DNA of 64,000 nt, taken from Tardiphaga alba. GTDB lineage: Bacteria; Pseudomonadota; Alphaproteobacteria; Rhizobiales; Xanthobacteraceae. Every line of letters begins with the position of its first letter. The first letter of the stretch is position 1. Under the pieces are notes generated by a model. That model was not told the DNA's origin. It did not search any database and was given only the letters and a program-made list of their open reading frames with translations. Shown one piece after another: positions 27,803 to 37,100 of the stretch. The position numbers and the translations under genes are program-made. Where the stretch lies: assembly GCF_018279705.1 (NCBI RefSeq), contig NZ_CP036498.1:558001-622000 (forward strand), read 5' to 3'.

Positions 27803-27918
27803 CCCTCATGGTGAGGAGCATCGCGTAGCGATGCGTCTCGAACCATGAGGTGGCTGGGCTCGGAGCCTGCATCCATCCTTCGAGACGCCGCGCGTTGCGC
27901 GGCTCCTCAGGATGAGGG
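27803..27918. repeat. Palindromic repeat, family B
   Basis: A 116-base copy of the family seen at 16764-16873, with ends CCCTCATGGTGAGGAGC and GCTCCTCAGGATGAGGG and inner CGTCTCGAACCATGAGGTGG / CCATCCTTCGAGACG. It lies between the convergent chemoreceptor and allophanate hydrolase genes. Confidence 0.8.
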
Positions 27919-27939
27919 CGGAGCTTATGGTGCGAATCT

Positions 27940-29739
27940 CTACTTCTTGTCCGCCATGTAAGCGCGCCATCCGCCGTAGCTCGAAATATCCCGCGCGCCC
28001 TCCGTTGCGGCAGCTTCCACGAGGAAGCCTTTCACCTGCGATCCGTCGGCCAGCTTCAACGTGCCGATGGACAGGGGCGACGGAATGCCGGCGACGAATG
28101 TTCCGAAAGCAGCAGGCGTCAGCGACCACACTTCGACAACAATCTCTGCGCCGCTGCCTTCCGCGACGCGCAACAGTCCGGGTTTGGGCGGCACGGTGCC
28201 GCTGAGCGCGAAGAACTTGTAGTCCGCGGCCGTCGTGGTTTCCTTCACGAACTTGCCGTCGAGCTCCTGCAATTCGCGGTTCAGCGCCATGCCTGTTAGA
28301 TGCGCACCGACGACGGCGATCTCGATCGTGTCGCTTGGGGGCGCGGCAACAGGTGCAAGTTCCGGCTGCGGCACGGCTTTGCCGCTGACGGCAAGCTTCG
28401 TGTCTGCATGAAACACCCGGCCGATGCTGGCGAGCTTCGCATCAGCTCCGCCCGGCGCCAGCAATGTAATGCCGAACGGAATGCCGTCGCCACGCATGGC
28501 TGCCGGGATAGCGAGGCCGCAGAGGTCGAGCAGATTGACGAAATTGGTATAGGTGCCGAGCCTCGAATTGAGCTCGATCGGATTGGCGAGCACCTGTTCC
28601 GTCGTATAGGCGGTCGGCGCGGTTGGCAGCACCAGTGCATCGATGCCGGCAAAGGTCGCGTCCGCAACCCGCTTGACCTCCTGCAGGCGATACAGTGCTG
28701 CAAATGTATCGGCAGCGCTGATGCGATTTCCCGCAAGCGTGATCTCGCGCGTCACCGGATGGACCGCATCGGGAGCGGAAGCCAGCAGGTCGCGGATCAC
28801 GAGCAGGCGTTCGGCGACCCATGGGCCATCATATAGAAGACGCGCGGTCTCGTAGAACGGCTCGAGGTCGAATTCGACCAGCGTGGCGCCGAGCGACTGC
28901 CAGCGCTTGAGCGCGTCGGCATAGGCCTTCTCTGACTGTGCATCGCCGAAGAAGATCAGCTGCCCGCTGCGCGGTACGCCAAGCTTCAATCCGTGTGGAA
29001 ACGCGGTGAGCGATCCGACCTCGCGGCGCTGCGAGTACGGATCCTGCGCGTCATAGCCGCCCATCACGCTGAGGGCCGTCATCGCATCATCAACGGTGAG
29101 CGTGAAGATCGATACGCAATCGAGTGTGCGGCAGGCCGGCAAGACGCCGGCGGTCGGGATCAGGCCAAGGCTTGGCTTGAGGCCGACGATGTTGTTCAGC
29201 ATCGCCGGTACGCGGCCTGAGCCAGCGGTGTCGGTGCCGAGGGTCAGCGGCACGAGACCGGCGCCGACAGCGACGGCCGATCCTGAACTTGAACCTCCGG
29301 GCACGAGATCGGCGCGCACCGAGTTTTTCGGAATGCCATAGGGCGACCGGACACCGACGAGGCCGGTCGCGAACTGGTCGAGATTGGTCTTGCCGATAAT
29401 GATGGCGCCAGCCGCGCGCAGCCGCGCCACGGCGCTGGCATCGCGGGTGGGATTGTAGGCGAAAGCCGGACAGGCTGCTGTTGTGGGCAGGCCGGCGACG
29501 TCGATATTGTCCTTCACGGCAACGGGCACGCCGTACAACGGCAGCGCAGCAGCGTCTTTCGCCGCCAGTGCCTCCGCTTCGGCGATGGCCTCGGCTTCGT
29601 TGCGTAGCGTGATGAAGATCGCGGGATCGTTGTGGTCGCGGATGCGCTGATAGGTGCGAGCGATGGTTTGGGCGGGCGTCATGGTGCCGGCGCGATGCGC
29701 GGCAACGATGTCGGCAATGGTTTCAGGCGCAGCAGTCAC
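27940..29739 (-). CDS. atzF: Allophanate hydrolase (amidase-signature family)
   Basis: A 599-residue enzyme hydrolysing allophanate to ammonia and CO2. The amidase-signature triad is visible: Lys76 (AVKDNIDVAG), cis-Ser150 (VPGGSSSGSAVAVG) and nucleophile Ser174 (GTDTAGSGRVPA, the allophanate-hydrolase version). A C-terminal domain (about 470-595) is the extra domain found in AtzF and urea amidolyases. The GTG at 29739 has an AGGA Shine-Dalgarno and gives the usual N-terminus; a GTG 12 codons upstream is less likely. No urea carboxylase gene is adjacent; instead it ends an operon with a biuret hydrolase-like enzyme and a permease. Confidence 0.93.
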   Translation of the reverse strand: MTAAPETIADIVAAHRAGTMTPAQTIARTYQRIRDHNDPAIFITLRNEAEAIAEAEALAAKDAAALPLYGVPVAVKDNIDVAGLPTTAACPAFAYNPTRDASAVARLRAAGAIIIGKTNLDQFATGLVGVRSPYGIPKNSVRADLVPGGSSSGSAVAVGAGLVPLTLGTDTAGSGRVPAMLNNIVGLKPSLGLIPTAGVLPACRTLDCVSIFTLTVDDAMTALSVMGGYDAQDPYSQRREVGSLTAFPHGLKLGVPRSGQLIFFGDAQSEKAYADALKRWQSLGATLVEFDLEPFYETARLLYDGPWVAERLLVIRDLLASAPDAVHPVTREITLAGNRISAADTFAALYRLQEVKRVADATFAGIDALVLPTAPTAYTTEQVLANPIELNSRLGTYTNFVNLLDLCGLAIPAAMRGDGIPFGITLLAPGGADAKLASIGRVFHADTKLAVSGKAVPQPELAPVAAPPSDTIEIAVVGAHLTGMALNRELQELDGKFVKETTTAADYKFFALSGTVPPKPGLLRVAEGSGAEIVVEVWSLTPAAFGTFVAGIPSPLSIGTLKLADGSQVKGFLVEAAATEGARDISSYGGWRAYMADKK

Positions 29740-29793
29740 GATGTCGTCCTGGAGCGGGTGGCACGGGTGGGCCACCCGCTCGATGAAACGGTC

Positions 29794-31437
29794 TTATTCG
29801 GCAGGAACGGCAAGTGGAGTCTCCGGTTTGTTGAAAGGTGAGAGATTGGGCGCGCCGAACTTGTCGGCAGCCAGGAGGCCGGCTGCGACCAGAGCATAAG
29901 CCAGGGCGACGCCGGGCGTCACGCCGAAGCCGACGGCCTCGCCGTGCATGAAGCCAAACCAGGTCATGATAGCGCCGGCCAGCGCGAAGGCTGCGGCCTT
30001 TGAGAATTCGCGGTCGATGATGAAGACGCCGATGGCGCCTAGCACGAGGCCGCCGAGGATCGAGCCGCCGCCCATCACTTCGAGGCCGTGATACAGCACG
30101 CCCTGTTGCGGCAGCGACGCGATCGCCGCGGCCTTGACCTCGCCGATCTTGTCGGCCGCAAGGCCTGCGGCTTGCGCTGCAGACATGGACGCACCGAGCA
30201 TGGTGTCGATCTGTAGCTTGCCCCAGGCTGCCAGATGCGGCGTGAAGGCGAGTACGATCGCTGGCGCGTGCTTCAGTGGCGTGGTCTGGAATGCCTGAGC
30301 GCCGATCAGCATGCCGATATAGAGCAGGATCGGAGAGATCGCGACCACTGGCACCAGCGCCAGGAGGACTGCAATGACGCCGAACCAGGACAGGATCACG
30401 ACCATCAAGCCGGTGGCTGCCGAATAGCCGATGCGGCCTCCCATCGCCTTCCATCCGGGATGGCCGATATAGACGGCGTTGATGAACGGGTTGCCCATCA
30501 GGCATCCGATCAGCGACACCACACCATCGGCAGTGAGGACGCGCGTGGTCGGATAGTCGTCTCCGGCGGCTTCCGCGGACTCCACATTGTCCATGGCTTC
30601 GACGAGATCGTAGATGCCGAACGGTATGGCCGTGACGAGGATGATGCCGAGGAATTCGAAGCCGGAGAAAACATAGTTGAAGGCCGGGATCGGCACCGAG
30701 AAGCCGAAATTGGCGAAGGCGTCGCCGACGCCCTTCACGCTCAGGCCGCCGATGCCGAGGCCGAACAGGTTGGAGCCCCAGGCGATGGCCATGCCGACGA
30801 CAATGGCGATCAAGCCCGCCGGTAGGTTGCGGAAATAGGTCACGCCGCCGAACCAGCTCAGCATGATGATGGCGAAGCAGACGAGGCCGATCTGAGGCGT
30901 CATGAACATTTCGAGCGCCGGGCGCATTGAAATGAACGTCACGGACACACCGGCCAGCGTGCCGAGCAGCGCCGCCCGCGGCGTGATCCTGCGGATATAG
31001 GGGGCAATGAAGCCGCCGATCATCAGGATGAAACTCTGGAAGAACACCCAGACGAGGCCTGCCGACCAGCCTTTCAGCGGATCGCCGGTCTTGATGGTGA
31101 TCGGCAGCATGATCACGAAAGTGACGATGAACATGTGCGGCACGCTGACGCCGGACGGCAGCGCGCAGACGTCATTGCGACCGGTTTTCTGCGCCAGGCG
31201 ATAGGCGAGATAGGCGTAATACAGCGTGGAGAGGCACATCATCAGGCCGAGGGCCGGCAGGATGCGGCCGAACACGAGCGAGTCCGGCATTTTCAGGACG
31301 AAGCGCAGCAGGCCGGTCAACACCAGCATGTTGACGAGGATGTTGGTGCCGAAGCCGAACAATGCATTCCAGTCACCGGGCGTCCATAGCGCCGGCTTGA
31401 AGTCGCTCTTGCCTGCAGTCCCCACGCTCGTCGTCAT
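29794..31437 (-). CDS. NCS2-like permease (12-14 transmembrane segments)
   Basis: A 547-residue integral membrane transporter related to the nucleobase:cation symporter-2/xanthine-uracil permease fold. Most of its length is hydrophobic helices, for example [20 protein letters not shown] and [20 protein letters not shown]; the latter resembles the substrate-site region of azgA-like members. Its ATG overlaps the stop of the isochorismatase-family gene (ATGA at 31437-31434), and allophanate hydrolase follows 54 bases after its own stop. In this operon it is the likely importer of the nitrogen compound (biuret, a triazine or a purine/pyrimidine product); this is inferred from context. Confidence 0.85.
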   Translation of the reverse strand: MTTSVGTAGKSDFKPALWTPGDWNALFGFGTNILVNMLVLTGLLRFVLKMPDSLVFGRILPALGLMMCLSTLYYAYLAYRLAQKTGRNDVCALPSGVSVPHMFIVTFVIMLPITIKTGDPLKGWSAGLVWVFFQSFILMIGGFIAPYIRRITPRAALLGTLAGVSVTFISMRPALEMFMTPQIGLVCFAIIMLSWFGGVTYFRNLPAGLIAIVVGMAIAWGSNLFGLGIGGLSVKGVGDAFANFGFSVPIPAFNYVFSGFEFLGIILVTAIPFGIYDLVEAMDNVESAEAAGDDYPTTRVLTADGVVSLIGCLMGNPFINAVYIGHPGWKAMGGRIGYSAATGLMVVILSWFGVIAVLLALVPVVAISPILLYIGMLIGAQAFQTTPLKHAPAIVLAFTPHLAAWGKLQIDTMLGASMSAAQAAGLAADKIGEVKAAAIASLPQQGVLYHGLEVMGGGSILGGLVLGAIGVFIIDREFSKAAAFALAGAIMTWFGFMHGEAVGFGVTPGVALAYALVAAGLLAADKFGAPNLSPFNKPETPLAVPAE

Positions 31438-32165
31438 CGTGATGCTCCCGCTGCTCGCTTGTTTGAAGTCCCCACGGCGCTTTCAGAACGATGGATGGCA
31501 TCGAGGACGGCCGCGCTGTCGGCCACCCATCCGAAGATGCCGCCCTGGGCCTTGATCATTTTCAGGCCCATTTCGTGAAATTCGGGAAAGTAGGAGGCGC
31601 AGCCATCGGCGATGACGATGCAGCGATAGCCGCGGTCGTTTGCCTCGCGGACGGTGGTGTTGACGCAGACTTCTGTCGTGACACCGCAGACCAGCAGCGT
31701 ATCGATCTCGCGCGCCTTCAGGTCGGCACCTAGCGAGGTCGCGTAGAACGCGCCCTTGCCCGGCTTGTCGATGACGATCTCGCCCTCCACCGGATAAAGC
31801 GCGGGGATGATGTCGTGCCCGGCCTCGCCGCGGATGAGGATGCGTCCCATCGGTCCGGGATCGCCGATCCGCAGCGATGGCGCCCCGCGCGCGATCTTGG
31901 CGGGTGGTGCGTCGGACAGATCGGGTAGATGACCTTCGCGGGTGTGCACGACCGTCATCCCGGTCTCGCGCGCCGCTTCCAGAACGGCCGCGATGGGAGC
32001 GACTGCTCGGCCGAGCTGGGACACGTCATTGCCGAGCGTTTCACCGAAGCCACCGGGCTCCATGAAGTCACGCTGCATGTCGATGATGACGAGGGCCGTG
32101 CTGGTGAAGTCCACGTCGATAGGGCCGGGCTCCGCCGTGACCGTTGCTCGCACTGTATCTGCCAT
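31434..32165 (-). CDS. Isochorismatase-family cysteine hydrolase, biuret hydrolase-like
   Basis: A 243-residue cysteine hydrolase. The catalytic triad is visible as Asp29 ([10 protein letters not shown]), Lys134 (IDKPGKGAF) and Cys167 ([12 protein letters not shown]). The stretches [10 protein letters not shown] and [20 protein letters not shown], and the spacing of the triad, resemble biuret hydrolase (BiuH), which makes allophanate from biuret; ureidoacrylate amidohydrolase (RutB) is a related alternative. Coupling to a permease and allophanate hydrolase favours biuret. It is the first gene of the leftward operon; a GntR-like palindrome lies 54 bases upstream. Confidence 0.85.
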   Translation of the reverse strand: MADTVRATVTAEPGPIDVDFTSTALVIIDMQRDFMEPGGFGETLGNDVSQLGRAVAPIAAVLEAARETGMTVVHTREGHLPDLSDAPPAKIARGAPSLRIGDPGPMGRILIRGEAGHDIIPALYPVEGEIVIDKPGKGAFYATSLGADLKAREIDTLLVCGVTTEVCVNTTVREANDRGYRCIVIADGCASYFPEFHEMGLKMIKAQGGIFGWVADSAAVLDAIHRSESAVGTSNKRAAGASR

Positions 32166-32218
32166 CGCCTGTGATCCCGAGCGGGTGCCGCTCAGGGATC
32201 ACGAAGCAAGCTACGTGC

Positions 32219-32232
32219 CATTGTGTACAATG
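32219..32232. promoter_or_regulatory. GntR/FadR-like palindrome before the biuret/allophanate operon
   Basis: CATTGTGTACAATG is an inverted repeat with 6-base arms (CATTGT / ACAATG) around GT, close to the TTGTnTACAA sites bound by FadR-subfamily GntR regulators. It sits 54 bases upstream of the first gene in a locally AT-rich promoter region. No GntR gene is present in the window. Confidence 0.45.
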
Positions 32233-32381
32233 CGCAGATTCGATTTAGGCCTGAAATACATAGCCTTTCATTTCATAGGCTTATGTCGATGTTTGGCAAT
32301 TGCCCATAAAATAGACAGAGGTCGCCAGTGCGCCTTCTGCTCAAAGTGTGGTCGATCGAGCGCAACTCAGCTCCGGATCGT

Positions 32382-33188
32382 TCAATCCCAGCCACTACCG
32401 ACGATGCCCGGATTGGCGTAGACGATGCCGCCGTCCACGGCGAGGGTGGTGCCGACGACGTAGTCGCCCGCGCGGGAGGCGAGGAAAATCGCGGTGCCTG
32501 CCATATCCTCGTCCGTGCCGATGCGGCCAGCCGGCACCTTGGTGGCGACTTCATCGGCATTGTCGCGTGCGGCCTTGTTCATGTCGGACTGGAACGGGCC
32601 AGGGGCGATGGCCGTGACCACCACGTGGTCCTTGATCAGCTTCGCGGCCATGCGCCGTGTCAGATGGATCAGGCCGGATTTGCTGGCCGCGTAAGAGTAG
32701 GTCTCCAGCGGATTGACGAAAATGCCGTCGATCGAGGCGATATTGATCACCTTAGCGGGGCGATCCGCCGAGGCAGCTGCACGTAGCGGTGCGGCCAGGG
32801 CCTTGGTCAGGAAGAACGGGGCCTTGACGTTGAGCGTCATCACTTTGTCCCAGCCGCTTTCCGGAAACTCGTCGAATTCCGCGCCCCATGCCGCTCCGGC
32901 ATTATTGACGAGAATATCGAGCTTCGGTTCGCGCTTCTTGATCTCCGTCGCGAGCATGTCGATGCCGGTCATGGTCGAGATATCGATCGGAAGAGCGATA
33001 CATTCGCCGGAATAGGCTTCGCTCAATTCCTTCGCCGTGGCTTCACAGGCCGCGGCCTTGCGTGCGGTGATGTAAACTTTTGCAGCGCCATGGCTCAGGA
33101 AGCCGGCGGCAATCATCTTGCCGATACCGCGCGAGCCGCCCGTCACCAATGCGACGCGGCCTTGAAGCGAAAACAGATCCTTGAACAT
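32382..33188 (-). CDS. Short-chain dehydrogenase/reductase (SDR)
   Basis: A 268-residue classical SDR oxidoreductase using NAD(P). The cofactor motif TGGSRGIG lies near residue 16, NNAG near 92, the catalytic Ser in INIASIDG, and YSYAASKSG provides the Tyr-x-x-x-Lys pair. The ATG at 33188 follows GGGAGG; the frame four codons longer is unlikely. FKDLFSLQGRVALVTGG is typical of 3-oxoacyl-ACP reductase-like or gluconate 5-dehydrogenase-like members, but the substrate is not evident. It ends 216 bases before the biuret-type operon and has no obvious partner. Confidence 0.92.
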   Translation of the reverse strand: MFKDLFSLQGRVALVTGGSRGIGKMIAAGFLSHGAAKVYITARKAAACEATAKELSEAYSGECIALPIDISTMTGIDMLATEIKKREPKLDILVNNAGAAWGAEFDEFPESGWDKVMTLNVKAPFFLTKALAAPLRAAASADRPAKVINIASIDGIFVNPLETYSYAASKSGLIHLTRRMAAKLIKDHVVVTAIAPGPFQSDMNKAARDNADEVATKVPAGRIGTDEDMAGTAIFLASRAGDYVVGTTLAVDGGIVYANPGIVGSGWD

Positions 33189-33257
33189 GACGCCTCCCAT
33201 TTTCTGTCGTTGCGCCGATTGTCGGCGTCATGGCGGTTAAGTCAATGTGTCGGCGAC

Positions 33258-33271
33258 TTGCGCTACATCAA
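33258..33271 (+). promoter_or_regulatory. FixK/FNR-type box upstream of the CBS-BON gene
   Basis: TTGCGCTACATCAA fits the FixK2 consensus TTG(A/C)-N6-(T/G)CAA, with a full TTGNN-N4-NNCAA palindrome layout. It lies 75 bases before the ATG of the CBS-BON gene, which places a class II (-41.5) start site near 33306. It suggests oxygen-limited induction. Confidence 0.55.
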
Positions 33272-33346
33272 TGTTGGCGCCCCCTTTGGGCATAGGCTCT
33301 CACTTGCCGGATCAATCCGGCGGTCCGTTTGCCCGAGGAGGCTGCC

Positions 33347-34072
33347 ATGAAGGCTCATGAAATCATGACGCGCAACGTCGTTACCATTGCGCCGGATGCA
33401 TCCATTCACGATGCAGCAAAGTTGATGATCGAGCATCATGTCAGCGGTCTTCCGGTCGTCGATGCCGCGGGCAAGCTGATCGGTATCGTCACCGAACGCG
33501 ATTTTCTGCGCCGCCAGGAGATCGGCACCGAACGACAGCGCCCGCGCTGGTTGGAATTCCTGCGGGGCCCCGGCCGTCAGGCGGTCGATTTCGTACGCGA
33601 AGCCGGGCGCAAGGTTCATGAGATCATGACACCGAATGTCTATTCGGTGATCCCTGATGCCGAACTGGCTGACATTGTCGATATCATGGAGCGCCATCGC
33701 ATCAAACGCGTGCCTGTGGTGCAGGGTGAGCGGCTGCTCGGCATCGTAAGCCGGCACAATTTCGTCGTGGCCATCGCTGACGTGACCCGCAATACGGCGG
33801 ATATCAGTTCGAGCGACTCACTCATCCGTCGCCGCGTTCTCGCAGTGCTGCATCAGCAGGAATGGGTGCCAGCGGGCCTGGAAGTGCGGGTTAAGGATGG
33901 CGTGGTGGACATCATCGGCTTTATTACCGACGAGAAAGTCCGTCGGGCCATCGTGGTCGCGGCCGAGAATGTCGCCGGTGTCGTGTCCGTCAACGAGCAC
34001 CTCTGCTGGGTCGATCCGATGTCCGGGACCTATTTCCCGCCGGATCCCAAGCAGGTCGTTACAGGGGTCTGA
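33347..34072 (+). CDS. CBS domain pair plus BON domain protein
   Basis: A 241-residue cytoplasmic protein with two CBS domains (about residues 7-60 and 92-145), joined by an insertion rich in Arg, and a BON-like domain (about 155-225: GLEVRVKDGVVDIIGFITDE...). CBS pairs bind adenine nucleotides; MKAHEIMTRNVVTIAPDASI and VHEIMTPNVYSVIPDAELAD are the two CBS starts. The ATG has a GAGGAGG Shine-Dalgarno. The FixK-like box upstream and the habit of such proteins in microaerobic regulons suggest a role under low oxygen. A terminator follows at 34107-34139. Confidence 0.93.
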   Translation: MKAHEIMTRNVVTIAPDASIHDAAKLMIEHHVSGLPVVDAAGKLIGIVTERDFLRRQEIGTERQRPRWLEFLRGPGRQAVDFVREAGRKVHEIMTPNVYSVIPDAELADIVDIMERHRIKRVPVVQGERLLGIVSRHNFVVAIADVTRNTADISSSDSLIRRRVLAVLHQQEWVPAGLEVRVKDGVVDIIGFITDEKVRRAIVVAAENVAGVVSVNEHLCWVDPMSGTYFPPDPKQVVTGV

Positions 34073-34106
34073 GTTCAGCGCATTCGCTGGCAGTTAATGG
34101 AACGAG

Positions 34107-34139
34107 AGCCGCAGCCTTGTGCTGCGGCTGTTTCGTTTC
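34107..34139 (+). terminator. Intrinsic terminator after the CBS-BON gene
   Basis: AGCCGCAGC (34107-34115) and GCTGCGGCT (34121-34129) form a perfect 9-bp stem with a CTTGT loop, followed by the T-rich tail GTTTCGTTT. Confidence 0.75.
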
Positions 34140-34162
34140 AGCCTTTACTTCAGCCTTTTGCC

Positions 34163-35254
34163 TCAGCCTTGGCCCGCGCGCTGAAAGCCGTTCCACATTG
34201 CCGTGGCGGCGCCGGAGGTGAGAACCGGCAGATAGCGTGTGTCCTGATAATTGCCGTTCAGCGACACGCGCGGCAGCGCGGTAAGGCATGCCGCGTGTTC
34301 CGCCGAGATCACACCAGGCCTTGTCGTCACCGCCGTCTGGAAGCCGGCCGTCTGTGCCAGTGCAAATTCGCGCGCACCGGCCGCGGCGCGGTCGCCATAG
34401 GGGTAAGCGAGATGTACCGCGGCGCGCTGCAACGTGTTCTCGATATTGGCTCGGCTGGCAGCAAGCTCGCGCATCGCATCGGCTTCGGTCTGCTTGGCCA
34501 GATTGCAATGGCTCAGCGTATGGGCGCCGATGGTCACAAGTGGGTCTGCGGCGAACGGCTTCAACTCTTCCCATGACAGGCAAAGTTCGCGGCTGATCGC
34601 TTCTTCGTCGATCCCCTGTTGTCGGCACAGCGTCGTCATCTGCTGGCTCAGATCGGCTTCGGAGAGGCCGCGCAACCAGTCATGCAGGCGGCCAAAGGCT
34701 ATCTCCTTGTCCTGCAGCGTCGCGCTGTTCAGGCGCACCGTGTTGCCGTTGATGGCCGCTTCGATGCGGTCGGCTTTGGCGATGAGGCGCTCCAGCGCGA
34801 TCCACCACAGTCGGCCGGTTCCCGAGGCGAAGTCGCTGGTCACGAAAACGGAGAACGGCGCGTCGAAATCCCGCATCGCCGGCAAGGCGTGGTCACGATT
34901 ATCTCGGTAGCCGTCGTCACAGGTGAAACAGACGAAGCGGCGGGAAAAGTCCTGTTCGGTCAGGCGGCGCTGCATCTCGTCCAAGGTCACGATATCGACA
35001 TCGGTGGCGCGCAGATAAGCCAGCGTGGCACGCAGGAAGTCGGGGGTGATCTCGAGGTGGCGGTTGGGCTGGAATGTGCCGGAATGTGCGGGGCGCACAT
35101 TGTGCAGCATGAAGACGGTGCCCACGCCGCCGAAAAAGGAACGTAATACCCGATGCGCGCCGCTGAAATACAAGGCATCCAGTCCGGCGCGAATGATCGT
35201 GTTGCGAATCTGCTTCATTTTGTAGCCGAACAATGGAATGCGACCCAAAGACAT
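34163..35254 (-). CDS. Polysaccharide deacetylase family protein
   Basis: A 363-residue NodB-type carbohydrate esterase 4 protein. Motif 1 reads VCFTCDDGYRDNRDHALP (the usual TFDDG, here TCDDG, with the catalytic and metal-binding Asp pair) and motif 2 is TIGAHTLSHCNL (HxxSH metal ligands); LAYPYGDRAA is the third conserved block. It lacks a clear signal peptide: the N-terminus has an amphipathic stretch, and HNVRPAHSG near residue 50 is typical of capsular polysaccharide-associated deacetylases. The substrate is probably an N-acetylated surface sugar. The start at 35254 is uncertain; 35218 is an alternative. Confidence 0.88.
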   Translation of the reverse strand: MSLGRIPLFGYKMKQIRNTIIRAGLDALYFSGAHRVLRSFFGGVGTVFMLHNVRPAHSGTFQPNRHLEITPDFLRATLAYLRATDVDIVTLDEMQRRLTEQDFSRRFVCFTCDDGYRDNRDHALPAMRDFDAPFSVFVTSDFASGTGRLWWIALERLIAKADRIEAAINGNTVRLNSATLQDKEIAFGRLHDWLRGLSEADLSQQMTTLCRQQGIDEEAISRELCLSWEELKPFAADPLVTIGAHTLSHCNLAKQTEADAMRELAASRANIENTLQRAAVHLAYPYGDRAAAGAREFALAQTAGFQTAVTTRPGVISAEHAACLTALPRVSLNGNYQDTRYLPVLTSGAATAMWNGFQRAGQG

Positions 35255-35383
35255 GATCAGAAACGATTGAACAAAGCGTTATTCCAATACCCTTGGCCGC
35301 GCCGGTAGGGCAGCCTTGATTTCAGTTTGACAGTCCCGCAAGGGTTTGTTTTCTCTCTGTTTCCCATTCCCGCAGGACGACGA

Positions 35384-36787
35384 ATGCACGGTTTTTACAG
35401 GTGGAGTGCCAAATGGTGGCCAGGGCTTATTCCACTCGCCATCCTCTGGGGCGCCGCAGCCTGGTTTAGCACGCTTCCTCTGGAAGCGGACTTAACGGCG
35501 CGCAGTACCGAAGTGCTGAAAAGCACAGTTCTTGATAAATCGCAGATCACCGTCGCCGGCCGCGATGTCACATTCTCTGCGGAAGCATTCTCGGAAGAGG
35601 GGCGCCGCAGCGCCGTTGGCTCTGTGGAAGCGACGCCGGGTGTGCGGATGGTCAATGACGGAACGCGCCTGGTCGCGGAGGCCAAGCCGTTCGTTTGGGT
35701 TGCCGAGCGCGACAATGTGCGCGTGACGCTGTGGGGAACGGCGCCGCTGCCGGCCAGCAAGGCGCGGATCGCCGAGGCGGCGAAGGCCGCTCTTCCAGGC
35801 ACTGAAGTGTCCGATCGCACGGGTCTGAAGCGTGGCGCGCCGCCGCGTTTCGATGCGGCAGCGATCCTGCTGCTCGATCAGGTTGCCAAGCTGAAGGAAG
35901 GCAAGGCGACCATCATGGATACCAATATCAGCATGACGGGCATGGCCCGCGACCTCGGTGGACGCGAGGCGATCGCTGCCGCGCTGAAGAATCTTCCGGA
36001 AGGCTTTGCGGTTGCCGCGAATGACATCAAGGCGCCGCCTTACGTGTTCCAGGCCAACAAAGACCCTGTCGCGAATACGCTGACCCTCAGCGGCTATGTG
36101 CCTGACAACAATGTTCATGCTGCGCTTGTGGCAGCAGTGGCGCGCAAATTCACCAACGACAAGATCGTTGACAATCTGAAGGCCAGTATCGGCGCGCCCG
36201 CCAATTTCGCTGCAGGTGCCACGTCGGCGCTCGGGGCGCTCTCGCGCCTGTCGACGGGGACGCTGGTGATCAACGACCGCGAGGTCAAACTGTCGGGTGA
36301 TGCGCTCTATGACGCCGCCGCGGAGCAAATCCGTGCGGGTCTTGGCAAGGAGTTGCCGCAAGGCTGGCAGGCGAAACCGGAGATCTCGGTGAAGCCTGCG
36401 GCTGCGCCCGTGGATGCGAGCGTCTGCCAGCAATTGTTCAAGCAAAATCTGACCAAGGGTCGCATCCGCTTCGAGTCATCGAGCGCCAGCATCAATGCGG
36501 ACTCGGCCGGCCTGCTGGATCGGCTGGTCGAGATCGCCATGCGCTGCCCGATGACCCGTTTCGATATCGTCGGTCACACCGACGGGGACGGTGATGCCGC
36601 GTTCAATCAGACGCTGTCCGAAAAACGAGCCGCCGCTGTTGAAGACTATCTCGTCAAAGCGGGGTTGCCTGCGGATCGGTTCGAGACCTCGGGCTACGGT
36701 GCCAGCCAGCCCATCGCCGGTAACGACACGGAAGATGGCAAGACCCAGAACCGCCGGATCGAATTCGTGGTGAGGCCAAATCCATGA
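35384..36787 (+). CDS. OmpA-family protein with BON-like repeats and N-terminal anchor
   Basis: A 467-residue envelope protein. One transmembrane or uncleaved signal segment lies near residues 13-32 (WPGLIPLAILWGAAAWFS). The middle part holds several BON-like alpha/beta repeats (for example NTLTLSGYVPDNNVHAALVA and GTLVINDREVKLSGDALYDA), and the C-terminus is an OmpA domain: RIRFESSSASINADSAGLLD, the loop GHTDGDGDAAFNQTLSEKRA and QNRRIEFVV. This BON-OmpA layout recalls mycobacterial OmpATb/ArfA. The ATG at 35384 has an AGGACG Shine-Dalgarno. The next gene overlaps its stop (ATGA). Confidence 0.88.
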   Translation: MHGFYRWSAKWWPGLIPLAILWGAAAWFSTLPLEADLTARSTEVLKSTVLDKSQITVAGRDVTFSAEAFSEEGRRSAVGSVEATPGVRMVNDGTRLVAEAKPFVWVAERDNVRVTLWGTAPLPASKARIAEAAKAALPGTEVSDRTGLKRGAPPRFDAAAILLLDQVAKLKEGKATIMDTNISMTGMARDLGGREAIAAALKNLPEGFAVAANDIKAPPYVFQANKDPVANTLTLSGYVPDNNVHAALVAAVARKFTNDKIVDNLKASIGAPANFAAGATSALGALSRLSTGTLVINDREVKLSGDALYDAAAEQIRAGLGKELPQGWQAKPEISVKPAAAPVDASVCQQLFKQNLTKGRIRFESSSASINADSAGLLDRLVEIAMRCPMTRFDIVGHTDGDGDAAFNQTLSEKRAAAVEDYLVKAGLPADRFETSGYGASQPIAGNDTEDGKTQNRRIEFVVRPNP

Positions 36788-37083
36788 CCTATCTCGCAAC
36801 GTTTCTTTGGGGCTGGCTTCTCGGTGCCCTCCTGATCGGCTTTTGTATGGGCTGGGTCGCCGTGGTTTATCGCGGCCGGTCCGTGCCCCGGGCCTGGATT
36901 CAGCGATTGTCGGTGCTCGCCGTCATCATTGTCGGCGTCGCGGCTGCAAAGCTCGTTCCGGGCCGGTTCGGTTACTGGCTCGATCTCGGCCTGGCATTGT
37001 TCGGCTTCTACATCGTCGGCTGCGCCATCGGCTCGTGGCTGCGCGATATCGTGGTGACAAAGCAGCAGGCGCGGTTTCACTGA
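36784..37083 (+). CDS. Small three-TM membrane protein coupled to the OmpA/BON gene
   Basis: A 99-residue protein with about three hydrophobic helices (residues 4-28, 43-58, 65-88) and a basic tail. Its ATG overlaps the stop of the OmpA/BON gene, so it is probably translated together with it and may be its membrane partner. I do not recognise a named family. Confidence 0.75.
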   Translation: MTYLATFLWGWLLGALLIGFCMGWVAVVYRGRSVPRAWIQRLSVLAVIIVGVAAAKLVPGRFGYWLDLGLALFGFYIVGCAIGSWLRDIVVTKQQARFH

Positions 37084-37100
37084 GGGAGCGGGAATAGTAG

